A stretch of DNA of 64,000 nt from Paenibacillus sp. MSJ-34 (GCF_018918005.1 NZ_JAHLPR010000034.1:1-64000), one strand, 5' to 3'; positions 1 to 7,849 are shown, counted from the stretch's first letter. Notes: generated by a model from the letters alone, not told the origin. Made by a program: numbers and translations.

Positions 1-46
1 GTCCATGTTCATCAAAGAAGATTCGTTTTAGCACGTTCGTCTCCAT
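1..46 (-). mobile_element. N-terminal start of a probable IS91-type transposase (runs off left edge)
   Basis: On the minus strand an ATG at 46 opens METNVLKRIFFDEHG and leaves the window. Such a start (NVLK-IFFDEHG) matches my memory of IS91-family transposases in Paenibacillus, which act by rolling-circle-like replication. An AG-rich stretch just upstream could be its ribosome binding site. Only about 15 codons are visible, so the family call is tentative. The neighbouring MerR gene loses its expected 3' end close by, which fits an insertion. Confidence 0.4.
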
Positions 47-663
47 ATCCTAACCTTACCAAAAACAAAAACGAGGCGGAAGCCCTGCCCACCCCAAAAT
101 TTTATAAATTCTATAATGTTGAAAAAGACGGTTTTCCGTAAACTGCTTAGCACAATAATCTTTTTTAATTCCCGCGACGTAAAGGCCCTATATCCGTTTT
201 CCGGGTTCCGCTTAGAGCGAATGAGCCCCTCCTTTTCCCAATGTCGAATAGCGGATGGGTTAACACCGGCGATAGCGGCAACCTCCCCGATTTTCATCTC
301 TTCCGTTACCTGCATATTCCTGTACTTGGAGAAGTCGGTTTGTTGAATCAGGCTCATGACCTCTTCGACGCGTTGTTTCTCTGCTTGGATGTTGTACTGT
401 TGTAAATTGATTTTCCAAAGTGCCTGTTCGAGGCAGCCTTTTTTTAACAAACTCATGACATCGTAGCTGACAGGAATATCGAATCCTTTTCTTAAGGCAC
501 GTAAAGCAATGAAAGCTTGAACATGGACCGGTGTATAATATCTTCTATTACTGGCTGTCCGAGGTACGTCGGGCACCAAATCGAGATCTTCATATCTTCG
601 CAAAGTGGTGGTGCTAACATGAAGTCTCTTGGCCATTTGTTTCGGCGTAAAGGTTTTGTCCAT
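28..663 (-). CDS. MerR-type regulator with two HTH domains, 3' end probably truncated
   Basis: The product of about 211 residues starts at ATG 663 (MDKTFTPKQMAKRLHVS). Residues 1-70 form a MerR winged HTH (LRRYEDLDLVPDVPRTASNRR) followed by a helical region. A second MerR-like HTH follows at about 125-185 (IRHWEKEGLIRSKRNPENGYR). After LRKTVFFNI the reading becomes FWGGQGFRLVFVFGKVRIWRRTC, low-complexity and unlike the usual helical MerR C-terminus, and it overlaps the start of the putative transposase at 46. The last 30 or so codons are therefore probably not native. The effector and targets are unknown. The HTH calls are solid; function is doubtful if the gene is truncated. Confidence 0.7.
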   Translation of the reverse strand: MDKTFTPKQMAKRLHVSTTTLRRYEDLDLVPDVPRTASNRRYYTPVHVQAFIALRALRKGFDIPVSYDVMSLLKKGCLEQALWKINLQQYNIQAEKQRVEEVMSLIQQTDFSKYRNMQVTEEMKIGEVAAIAGVNPSAIRHWEKEGLIRSKRNPENGYRAFTSRELKKIIVLSSLRKTVFFNIIEFIKFWGGQGFRLVFVFGKVRIWRRTC

Positions 664-805
664 TGGCGACACCTTCCTTAAAGTCAAACCTTAAAGTACG
701 ACAACAACATTATAAGAAATACCGGCCCTCCCCACAAGGATGATTGGTATATCAAACGAAATCTTGCATGAATGTTGTATGATCGAAGTTGGAGGTGATT
801 TGTTC

Positions 806-1183
806 ATGGAAAATTTGACAGCAGAAGAAAAGCGGCAGTCGGTTGAAGCGTTTAAGTCGATAATTCGTAAATCGGAAAAGGCGCTTTCCCATATGAAAAC
901 AGATGCGCCACAGACGAGGTTGCTTGAGAAGCGAATGAAGTCTGCTCGGATTGGCGTAGATACGCTTCTTGCACGTTGGGAAGGCCAGGAGTTGGATGTC
1001 AGCAAAACAGATTTAATTGAAGCAAAAAAGGAACTTGAGGGCTTGCTGTTGACACTTCCTTCATTTCTTAAGAAATCAAAAGCGGGCAGTGGGCAGCGGA
1101 CCTACATTACGAGAAGGATAAAGGCTTTTAAAGTTGCCGTTTTCTATATGGACGATTTGATTAAAGAGTTGGAACAAGCGTAA
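806..1183 (+). CDS. Uncharacterised small helical protein
   Basis: The 125-residue product starts at ATG 806 (MENLTAEEKRQS), 6 nt after a GGAGGTGAT ribosome binding site at 791. An earlier in-frame ATG at 740 lacks such a site. The protein is charged and predicted mainly helical (SEKALSHMK, EAKKELEGLLLTLPSFLKKSK), with no signal peptide or membrane segment. I do not recognise the family. It is divergent from the MerR gene and appears monocistronic. Confidence 0.6.
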   Translation: MENLTAEEKRQSVEAFKSIIRKSEKALSHMKTDAPQTRLLEKRMKSARIGVDTLLARWEGQELDVSKTDLIEAKKELEGLLLTLPSFLKKSKAGSGQRTYITRRIKAFKVAVFYMDDLIKELEQA

Positions 1184-1362
1184 TCAACATGCACTGTTGC
1201 ACATTTTTGAGCGACAAAATGGCGCGATTTCCCCGTTATCCGGAAAAGATGGGAAGCCGATGCGGACCTTAGCTAAGGCGCTCGACCGCGATTCTACGCG
1301 GCATCCGCTCGGAGTGGAGCCGGTTTAAAATAAAATAGGTCTTGTTTTCAAGGAGGTAGAAC

Positions 1363-1812
1363 ATGGGTTATATTTCACCGAAAGAAGCGGCGTTAAAGGG
1401 GAAACGGTGGCCTAAAGATACCATAGCGGCGGGGCGTCGTCATACCGTTGGGCTTAACTCTGATGGCACGGTGACGGCTGTGGGCGATAATAAATATGGC
1501 CAATGCGATGTAGGCGGCTGGCGCGATATTGTAGCGGTCGCCGCTGGTAATGTTCATATGGCGACGAACACGGGTAATGCTCATACCATTGGTCTTACAT
1601 CGGACGGCACGGTAGCGGCTGTGGGTTGGAATAAGCATGGCCAATGCGATGTAAGCGGCTGGCGCGATATTGTGGCGATAGCGGCGGGTTGCGCTCATAC
1701 TCTCGGCCTTACATCGGACGGCACGGTCGTTGCTGTGGGTGATAATGAATACGGCCAATGCGATGTAAGCGGTTGGTGTGGCATCCAACTGCCCGTTTTT
1801 CAAAGAGTTTGA
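1363..1812 (+). CDS. RCC1-repeat protein, 3' truncated
   Basis: A 149-residue product preceded by AAGGAGGT at 1350. It carries three RCC1-type blade repeats (HTVGLNSDGTVTAVGDNKYGQ..., HTIGLTSDGTVAAVGWNKHGQ..., HTLGLTSDGTVVAVGDNEYGQ...), each about 50 residues and each ending CDVSGW or CDVGGW. RCC1 propellers normally have seven blades, so this is far short. Homology stops at VSGW near 1776; the last residues CGIQLPVFQRV are read from the antisense of an acetyltransferase fragment. It is likely a remnant, or a short repeat protein cut by recombination. Confidence 0.6.
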   Translation: MGYISPKEAALKGKRWPKDTIAAGRRHTVGLNSDGTVTAVGDNKYGQCDVGGWRDIVAVAAGNVHMATNTGNAHTIGLTSDGTVAAVGWNKHGQCDVSGWRDIVAIAAGCAHTLGLTSDGTVVAVGDNEYGQCDVSGWCGIQLPVFQRV

Positions 1813-2029
1813 CGCTTTCGAAGCCACTCAGAGGACCTAGGTCGTTAAAACCGAACTCAATCAAAGCTTGGCAAGCTTCTGTGGAAAAACCCATATTCCA
1901 ATATTCGTGACGAACGAAGAATCCGAGTTCACCGTTGTTATGTTCTTTTGAGATGCTGACCAATCCGCAATTCCCAATATAATCGTTTGGTGAATCCTTC
2001 TTGAATAATCCAAACTCATATATACGTCT
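1785..2029 (-). pseudogene. GNAT acetyltransferase fragment
   Basis: Minus-strand reading from about 2029 gives YRRIYEFGLFKKDSPNDYIGN, then CGLVSISKEHNNGELGFFV and RHEYWNMGFSTEACQALIEFG. This is the middle of a GNAT (RimJ-like) N-acetyltransferase, with the acetyl-CoA-binding strand and helix. A stop lies just upstream of YRRIYEF, so the N-terminus is missing. After FNDLG the homology breaks and the frame runs into the RCC1 gene. About 80 of the usual 170-180 residues remain. Confidence 0.6.
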
Positions 2030-2107
2030 ATATCACCCTAAAAAACGTTGCAACGCTAATGTCGCGACGCGGACAAAGGATCCCTTATTTGGGGAAAATA
2101 CATGCAT

Positions 2108-2406
2108 CGTGAGTCAATTTCATCATACCGCTGCGCGGCTGACGACCCGGGGAGCGGGCTAATGAAACGTAAACACGCTAATAGCCTGAAAATCACCTTG
2201 TTGCTCGTGTAACGAAACTGAAACACGCTAATGAGGGGAAGAAGGCGATAAAACCGCCGATTTCCAAGGAATACCGATACGTACTTTCGTTAGATTGGGA
2301 ATGTCCTCATTTTGAGCCCAATAAGGATGGTCAGTTTCGTTAGCGCCAAACAAGGAGCACCGTGCGGATCGCCTTCGCAATGTAGGGGCAACCCTTTCTA
2401 TATGTG
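2108..2406 (+). repeat. Dispersed centre-symmetric intergenic element, copy 1
   Basis: This 300-bp stretch matches 52575-52885 (same strand) and 12845-13080 (reverse complement) over nearly its whole length. Shared blocks include GTGTAACGAAACTG, ACACGCTAAT and TTTGAGCCCAATAAGGAT. It has half-sites at 2160 and 2210 (direct, 50 nt apart) and TTTCGTTA at 2285 and 2335 (inverted, 50 nt apart). All are symmetric about 2250, where an imperfect hairpin (GGCGATAAAACCGCC) lies. It sits 3' of the DsbA-like gene and has no coding potential. Confidence 0.85.
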
Positions 2407-2513
2407 CAATAAAGCCAGTTACTTCAACGGTGGCGGATTATGAAGTTGACTCTTTTTCATAGAACAAGTCATGTTCCGGTTTCTCAACAGTCCGTTCGAA
2501 TGCCGATCATCTC

Positions 2514-3029
2514 TTAGGCCAGAGCCTGCTCGACTTCCTTTTTTAACCCGCCGGCGTCAATTTCAACAGGGTATTGAAACTCTTTGCCGTTAATGAATAC
2601 CGTCGGGACCATCTTCACCTGACGTTTTATGGCTTCTGCGATAATTTTCAAACTTAAGTCTATATTTTCAGGTTGCTCCTGTAAACCGTACTCTTTGGCT
2701 AACAGCTTTTTAATCGAATGGCTGTCGGATTCGCTCCACTCGCTTTGTTTGGCGAACAAATCCTTCATCAGCTCGTAGACTCGCTGCGGATCCTTATAGT
2801 CTAAAAATGCGTTCGCCAGTGTGCCATATAAAAGCATTTCGCGCGGTTTATCATAATGTTTCACCACATATTGAACTTGGCCGTTCTCAATATAAGGGGG
2901 CAATGTTTCGTCAGCCGCTTGAAAGAATGTTGCGCAATACGGGCACGCCAGGTTCAAAAACACTTCTATTTTTACAGGCGCATTTTCGTTGCCATAGCTT
3001 AAGAATGCATTTTCGATTACTTGTGTCAT
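2514..3029 (-). CDS. Cytosolic DsbA-like thioredoxin-fold oxidoreductase
   Basis: The 171-residue protein has a thioredoxin/DsbA fold: a CxxC motif at about 30 (ACPYCATFF), an inserted helical domain, and the cis-proline strand near 145 (MVPTVFINGKEF). It has no signal peptide, so it should act in the cytoplasm; DsbA proteins proper are exported. Its start lies 2 nt after the ssuA stop, so it is the last gene of the sulfonate-type ABC operon. This suggests a redox or thiol-transfer role in sulfur metabolism, but the substrate cannot be read from sequence. Confidence 0.85.
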   Translation of the reverse strand: MTQVIENAFLSYGNENAPVKIEVFLNLACPYCATFFQAADETLPPYIENGQVQYVVKHYDKPREMLLYGTLANAFLDYKDPQRVYELMKDLFAKQSEWSESDSHSIKKLLAKEYGLQEQPENIDLSLKIIAEAIKRQVKMVPTVFINGKEFQYPVEIDAGGLKKEVEQALA

Positions 3030-3031
3030 GT

Positions 3032-4057
3032 TTAATCCTCCTGCTTGATGTTGCTTGGAATGATAGACTTGTCGATCTGAACGGCGTCTTTGACGTTAAT
3101 TTTTGTTTCCAGCAGTCCCGCCTCAACGAATTTGTCGGCCAGTTTTTGCTGGCTTGTAATTATAGCGTCGCCAATCTGTTCAACGCCGAATGTACGGCGG
3201 TCATTGGCTTTTTGCAAAGGCGCAACGTCTAACCCCAATTCAGCGGATAGGATTTTCGAAATTTCTTGTTTATTTTCATTGGCCCACGTATCGGCATTTT
3301 GCAATTCTTGAAGAATGGTCGTCACGACTTCCGATTTGTTGTCCAAAAGTTCTTTGGTCGCAAAATAGAACGTCCGATTTTCCGAATTGCCGGAGCCATT
3401 AACAATGGTGCGCGTTTCTACCGTGTTCTCTACAATTGCCAAGTACGGATCCCATGTACCGTATACGTCGAACTCGCCTTTCGTAAAGGCAGCCAAGCCT
3501 TCAGCGGCATCTTTATATAACTTGATGTTGACATCGTTCAAATCAATGCCGGCCTTCTCCAAGGCGACCAAAAGCAAATAATGCTGGTTGCCGCCTTTGG
3601 TTACCCCGATCGTTTTCCCTTTGAAATCATTGACGCTTTGAATCCCGGAATCCGCTTTGACAACTAATGCGACGCCTTCCGGATACGGGGCTTCAGATGC
3701 CACATAGTTCAAAGGATGTCCCCCGGCTTGCATAAACACGGCGTTACCGTCGGATGCATGGCCGAAGTCAATGTTATTCGTATTTAAAGCTTCCAATAAC
3801 ACCGTACCGGTAGGAAACACTTTCCATTCCACCTTATAGCCTTTTTCACTTAACGCTTTATCCAGATTCCCGTGTTCTTTTAAAATGTTTAGCGTATTTC
3901 CTTTTTGATAGCCAATAGTGACAACGCCTTTTTGATTATTTTCCGGCGGAACGGCAGATCCGTCAGCGCCGGCGGGCGTGTTGGCGGAATCGTTTCCGCA
4001 AGCCGCTAAAACCAGAGTAAAAAGAGCAACTAGAGTAATTAAAAATGTTTTTTTCAT
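3032..4057 (-). CDS. ssuA: Aliphatic sulfonate-type ABC substrate-binding lipoprotein
   Basis: The 341-residue protein starts with a lipoprotein signal peptide (lipobox LAAC at about residue 20), so it is membrane-anchored outside the cell. The mature part is a periplasmic-binding-type fold of the SsuA/TauA/NrtA group (VVTIGYQKGNTLNILK, NNIDFGHASDGNAVF, GKTIGVTKGGNQHYLL). GYQKG near the N-terminus is typical of SsuA. It lies 3 nt downstream of ssuB and directly upstream of the DsbA-like gene. No SsuD monooxygenase is visible here. The exact ligand (alkanesulfonate, taurine or another) is inferred from family only. Confidence 0.88.
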   Translation of the reverse strand: MKKTFLITLVALFTLVLAACGNDSANTPAGADGSAVPPENNQKGVVTIGYQKGNTLNILKEHGNLDKALSEKGYKVEWKVFPTGTVLLEALNTNNIDFGHASDGNAVFMQAGGHPLNYVASEAPYPEGVALVVKADSGIQSVNDFKGKTIGVTKGGNQHYLLLVALEKAGIDLNDVNIKLYKDAAEGLAAFTKGEFDVYGTWDPYLAIVENTVETRTIVNGSGNSENRTFYFATKELLDNKSEVVTTILQELQNADTWANENKQEISKILSAELGLDVAPLQKANDRRTFGVEQIGDAIITSQQKLADKFVEAGLLETKINVKDAVQIDKSIIPSNIKQED

Positions 4058-4060
4058 GTT

Positions 4061-4756
4061 CTACACTCCTAGAATTTGATTTAATATTTTTTTCTCATGG
4101 AAGGTAAACGTATCGTCACGTTCCCGAGGTCTTGGCAAGTCAATGCGTTCATCCAACTGAATGACGCCCCGGTCGATCACGATCACGCGATCCGCTAAAC
4201 GTACGGCTTCCGTTACATCATGGGTAACGAGCAGGGAAGTGAATTTCTGCTGCTGCCACAACTCTTCAATCAGGTTCTGCATTTCGATTCGGGTTAGCGC
4301 GTCAAGCGCGCCAAGCGGCTCGTCAAAAAGCAAAATATCCGGATTGCTTGCCAATGCCCGGGCCAGGGCAATACGTTGTTTTTGTCCGCCTGACAGTTGG
4401 TCGGGCCAATCATATTGTTTGTCGATCAATCCCACTTTCTCCAATGACTCTTTTGCAACATTCCGATTGACTGCGCCAAGCTCAATGTTCTTCATAATAT
4501 TTTTCCAGGGCAGCAGCCTATCGTCTTGGAACATGATCCGGATTTTCGGATCGTTCGTTTCTTTACCGGAAAAATGCAATTCCCCCGTTGTGATCTGCTC
4601 CAATTTTGCAATGATTCGCAATAGAGTGCTCTTTCCACAGCCGCTTCTTCCAACGATGGCCGTAAAGCTTCCTTGCTCGATCGATAAATCGATATGATGT
4701 AATACTTCATTCTCGCCGTAACTTTTGCCGACATGTTTCAGTTCAATGTTGACCAT
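4061..4756 (-). CDS. ssuB: Sulfonate-type ABC transporter ATP-binding protein
   Basis: A 231-residue ABC ATPase with Walker A GRSGCGKST, signature LSGGQKQRIALARAL, Walker B ILLFDEPLGALDA and the H-loop VTHDVTEA. It energises import with SsuC. I take ATG 4756 as start, because GGGGGAT lies just upstream; a TTG four codons earlier is in frame. There is a 20-nt gap from ssuC and 3 nt to ssuA, a tight operon. Confidence 0.9.
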   Translation of the reverse strand: MVNIELKHVGKSYGENEVLHHIDLSIEQGSFTAIVGRSGCGKSTLLRIIAKLEQITTGELHFSGKETNDPKIRIMFQDDRLLPWKNIMKNIELGAVNRNVAKESLEKVGLIDKQYDWPDQLSGGQKQRIALARALASNPDILLFDEPLGALDALTRIEMQNLIEELWQQQKFTSLLVTHDVTEAVRLADRVIVIDRGVIQLDERIDLPRPRERDDTFTFHEKKILNQILGV

Positions 4757-4776
4757 GACATCCCCCAACAGGCTAG

Positions 4777-5556
4777 TTATTTCTTACGGTAAACAGGATT
4801 CCATTGTAAAAAGCGGTGTTCGAACAGTTTCGCAATGACATCGGATAGCTTTCCTAGTATCGCGTATAGAACAATGGTTAGCACGACAATGTCCATTTGC
4901 ATGAATTCGCGGGCGCTTGTTGCCATAAAGCCAATCCCTGAATCGGCGCCAATCGTCTCCGCTACAATTAATGACATCCACATGACACCGAGCGCATAAC
5001 GAATGCCAACCAGAATGGAAGGCAAGGCGCCGGGCAAAATAATGTTCGCAAACAATTTCCACTTGGATAACCCATAAACGGTTCCCATCTCAATCAGTTT
5101 GCGGTCCACATTTTGAATGCCGCTGAAAGTGTTGATATAGACAGGGAACATGACACCTAGCGCAACGAGAAATATTTTGGCGGATTCGCCGATTCCAAAC
5201 CATAGAATGACGAGCGGAATCAGCGCCAAATGAGGGATGGTACGAATCATCTGCATGGTTGTATCCGTTGTTCTTTCAAAAAACGTAATCGTTCCATTCA
5301 ATAGGCCTAGTATAAAACCGATGATCCCCCCTATGAAAAATCCGATTAAAGCGCGTTGCGTACTAATAAAAACATGTTCTTGCAATTTACCGGAACCCGT
5401 TAATTGAATCGCAGCCTCTACCACGTCCAACGGCGTTGGCAGGATGGAAGAACTGATAATCTTGGATTGCCCTAGTATTTGCCAAAGTACAATCGTTATG
5501 ATAGGGAAAAGCCACGGTACTAATTGGTTCGTATACCATTTCTTCGTTTTGTTCAT
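4777..5556 (-). CDS. ssuC: Sulfonate-type ABC transporter permease
   Basis: A 259-residue protein from ATG 5556, with GGGAGATC 6 nt upstream. It has about six transmembrane segments and the BPD_transp_1 EAA loop (IEMGTVYGLSKWKLFANIILPGA...). The family is the SsuC/TauC/NrtB permeases that form the membrane channel for sulfonate, taurine or nitrate. It is the first gene of the minus-strand operon driven by the promoter at 5612-5641. Confidence 0.9.
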   Translation of the reverse strand: MNKTKKWYTNQLVPWLFPIITIVLWQILGQSKIISSSILPTPLDVVEAAIQLTGSGKLQEHVFISTQRALIGFFIGGIIGFILGLLNGTITFFERTTDTTMQMIRTIPHLALIPLVILWFGIGESAKIFLVALGVMFPVYINTFSGIQNVDRKLIEMGTVYGLSKWKLFANIILPGALPSILVGIRYALGVMWMSLIVAETIGADSGIGFMATSAREFMQMDIVVLTIVLYAILGKLSDVIAKLFEHRFLQWNPVYRKK

Positions 5557-5611
5557 CTTCTGATCTCCCGACAGTTGTGAAAATAGTAAATACGATAGCA
5601 AGTTGAGTTTG

Positions 5612-5641
5612 ATTATATGGAATTCCGATAGGAATTGTCAA
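5612..5641 (-). promoter_or_regulatory. Sigma-A promoter of the ssu operon with dyad in the spacer
   Basis: On the minus strand TTGACA (5641-5636) and TATAAT (5617-5612) are separated by 18 nt, a near-consensus promoter 56 nt upstream of ssuC. The spacer holds a perfect dyad, AATTCC-GATA-GGAATT, at 5621-5636. A repressor there would block polymerase. The motif resembles what I recall of boxes bound by CymR, the Rrf2-family sulfur repressor of Bacilli. The promoter is firm; the regulator is inferred. Confidence 0.75.
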
Positions 5642-5755
5642 CTATAAAAAATGACGATATTGGAGGAATTAGTAAAGAGGGGCGTTATTGGTAGCTGTAA
5701 TATGATAAATGGCTTACAATATAAGTAAACTAGCGAGCACCTAAGGGGTGATGAA

Positions 5756-6454
5756 TTGAAACTTTTTCATTTTTCAGAGCCGATCGAGTTCGAAGATTTA
5801 ATCCCTGGCACGCATAATAGATGGGGAAATGATGCCCTTCTTTTCCGGGTAAACAAAGGGACAGGGAAGTTAACCGCGAAGTATGGGAACGATAAAAATG
5901 GCGATACATACGGATTTTTGCTGCTGGACCATAAGCCATTGATAAACAGCTACGGGGAAGAGTTGTACTGTCCTACTTGCGCAAAAATTTTAAGTATTGG
6001 GTTAGGCAGAGAGAATGTTGATAAAAGCCTGATTGATACCATTAAATATTCACAGGAATTAGCCAATGACATCGCCGATGCTTTTGAAAATGTGAAACCT
6101 ATGCTGCCAATCTTAGAAAACGGATACTACTTGCTTACCCGCATCGAGATGATTCCAACGGATGGCGACGGCCATTTTTTTTGGAATCTATCCGCTTCTA
6201 AGAAACGCTATAGAGCATCGGCGGACGTATATTATAAGTTTCATGTCAGTTCCGGCACTCCCAAATTCCTACTTCCGTCTCAGAATATTCATTGTTTGAA
6301 CGAGGAAAGAGTTAACCATTACTTAGATGAGATCAACGACGGGAAGACTATGACAGGACTAGCCTTTTACTATGAAGGGTTCATGAGCACATTATTAGAC
6401 GGACACATAGAGCAACTGCAGCTTATATCGAAAATAAAAGTATCGATTGTTTAA
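5756..6454 (+). CDS. Unknown protein, probable 5' part of a frameshifted gene
   Basis: A 232-residue product from TTG 5756, preceded by AAGGGGTG. No family recognised. It has one CxxC (LYCPTCAK, about 75), an aromatic-rich middle (HFFWNLSASKKRY) and no signal peptide or membrane span. From about 6384 the next frame (-1 relative to this one) is open and reads naturally (ATAAYIENKSIDCLTIIKV) straight into the gene at 6466. The two are therefore probably one gene of about 430 codons with an indel near 6420. A real two-gene pair is the alternative. Confidence 0.55.
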   Translation: MKLFHFSEPIEFEDLIPGTHNRWGNDALLFRVNKGTGKLTAKYGNDKNGDTYGFLLLDHKPLINSYGEELYCPTCAKILSIGLGRENVDKSLIDTIKYSQELANDIADAFENVKPMLPILENGYYLLTRIEMIPTDGDGHFFWNLSASKKRYRASADVYYKFHVSSGTPKFLLPSQNIHCLNEERVNHYLDEINDGKTMTGLAFYYEGFMSTLLDGHIEQLQLISKIKVSIV

Positions 6455-6465
6455 CCATAATTAAA

Positions 6466-7047
6466 GTGACAGGATTTAGTTACGATCAAAACAAAAAGCC
6501 GGATAAGATGTATGCCGGCGGAGAAAGGTACGATTTGAACTTATTTAGAAAACCTGAGAGGATTTATAAATATCTAAAAAAGACATCCGATTCCAGGAAA
6601 TCGAAACTTGAGATTCAAGAAGTTGAGAAAATTGTTCATGATTGTCGGAACGTATGGCTGCATGAGAATGAACCCGTAGGAATCGATTTTGGAAAAGGAA
6701 AATATCCCGACTATTTATCCATTGCGTTCTCCGATCTGGCAGGAGATGTTTCGGATGAACGAATTAGAGAAGTGATGGCTAGGCGGGACGACAAGGCAGA
6801 GTTCGAGTTGGAGATGATTTTTAAGAAACTGCAATACCAAGAACCCGACAAAGCGTTCGAACTGGCAAAGAAAATCATCCATGACGCGAATTGGAAGGTG
6901 TTGTTCGAGGAAGCGTTTCGTTATTTAGCGACAATAGACAGTACGGAAGTGGAAGATATATTTATTGCATATTTAATCGATTCCGATTATGATTCAAAGG
7001 ATATTTGCAGAAAAATAGCAGATGAATATTTGAATAACAGGTCCTAA
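6466..7047 (+). CDS. Unknown protein, probable 3' part of the frameshifted gene
   Basis: The product has 193 residues if started at GTG 6466, which has no ribosome binding site. Coding character extends upstream in frame into the end of the preceding gene, supporting a split gene. It is charged and helical (KSKLEIQEVEKIVHDCRNVW, PDKAFELAKKIIHDANWK), with a repeat-like helical C-terminus. No family recognised. Together with 5756-6454 it is an orphan with unknown function. Confidence 0.5.
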   Translation: MTGFSYDQNKKPDKMYAGGERYDLNLFRKPERIYKYLKKTSDSRKSKLEIQEVEKIVHDCRNVWLHENEPVGIDFGKGKYPDYLSIAFSDLAGDVSDERIREVMARRDDKAEFELEMIFKKLQYQEPDKAFELAKKIIHDANWKVLFEEAFRYLATIDSTEVEDIFIAYLIDSDYDSKDICRKIADEYLNNRS

Positions 7048-7048
7048 T

Positions 7049-7219
7049 CTATTCCCTTTGAAAAATAGTAGGATCAATAAGATCTATGGCCGAATTCATT
7101 TCATAGAAATATCCTATTTGCATTTTCTCTTTGAGAGCCAATCCGGAATAATTGCGGTTGATCTCATCGATCCAATCTTTCTCCAACTCGTCGACGAACC
7201 GAGAGAGCAAATTGTCTAA
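7049..7219 (-). pseudogene. Possible remnant of an unknown helical protein
   Basis: Minus-strand reading LDNLLSRFVDELEKDWIDEINR followed by NYSGLALKEKMQIGYFYEMN looks like real protein. It has no credible start codon or ribosome binding site, and upstream it runs into the VOC gene in another frame. It may be the tail of a lost gene. Weak call. Confidence 0.25.
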
Positions 7220-7221
7220 CT

Positions 7222-7635
7222 TTATTTGTAGTAACCGTTGCCTTCTTCTCCAAGAAAGGTCGCGATATACCAATGGTTGCCAAAGGGATCTTCCACCCCT
7301 CCGCTTCGCTCGCCATACGGCATGTCCGACGGCTCATACAGCGAAGTCGCCCCGGCGTCCAATGCCCGTCGGTAGCACAGGTCCGTATCTGGAACAAACA
7401 CGTGAAGCGAATTCTGTCTGGGCGGAAAGTTTTCGTTTCCGGCCGACAATTCGATAATCGTGTCGCCGATGCGGACTTCGGCATGAGTGATTCTACCTTC
7501 GTCGTTAGATGCCCGATTCAGTTCAACCCCATCAAAAACTTCTTTCACAAATTCAATCATCTTATTCGCGTCTTCCACCGTAAAATACGGCGTAACAGTG
7601 TGAAAACCATGAGGTGTAAACTTATTCTTGTTCAT
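7222..7635 (-). CDS. VOC-superfamily (PhnB/glyoxalase-like) protein
   Basis: A 137-residue protein with GGAGGGT ahead of ATG 7635. It has two paired beta-alpha-beta-beta-beta modules of the vicinal-oxygen-chelate fold: VTPYFTVEDANKMIEFVKEV at the start and a closing VEDPFGNHWYIATF near 118-130. The set of motifs (SLHVFVPDTDLCYRRALDAGAT, GERSGGVEDPFGNHW) is that of the PhnB-like or YCII-type VOC proteins. Substrate unknown; such proteins include dioxygenases, lyases and resistance proteins. Confidence 0.8.
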   Translation of the reverse strand: MNKNKFTPHGFHTVTPYFTVEDANKMIEFVKEVFDGVELNRASNDEGRITHAEVRIGDTIIELSAGNENFPPRQNSLHVFVPDTDLCYRRALDAGATSLYEPSDMPYGERSGGVEDPFGNHWYIATFLGEEGNGYYK

Positions 7636-7849
7636 GTTTTATACCCTCCTTGTTTTTTCTCATTTTATTATAAAACCATTTGAGAAATCTATGCAGTGTA
7701 ACTCCCATTCCGGTCCCATTTATTAATAGAATAGCAAAATTACCAGTATTCGCCAAGGACTAAGATACAATTCAACTCGACTTTCTATTATTTACCATAT
7801 ATTATATAATGAAATAGATAAATCATTAACGCTGGAAGGAGATAATCTC

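Noticed and set aside
1393-1827. Minus-strand open frame opposite the RCC1 gene
   Set aside because: Reads antisense of RCC1 repeats; only the part beyond 1785 carries real GNAT sequence.
5557-5755. S-box (SAM) riboswitch upstream of the ssu operon
   Set aside because: The leader is only about 50 nt after the promoter and shows no S-box core or terminator.
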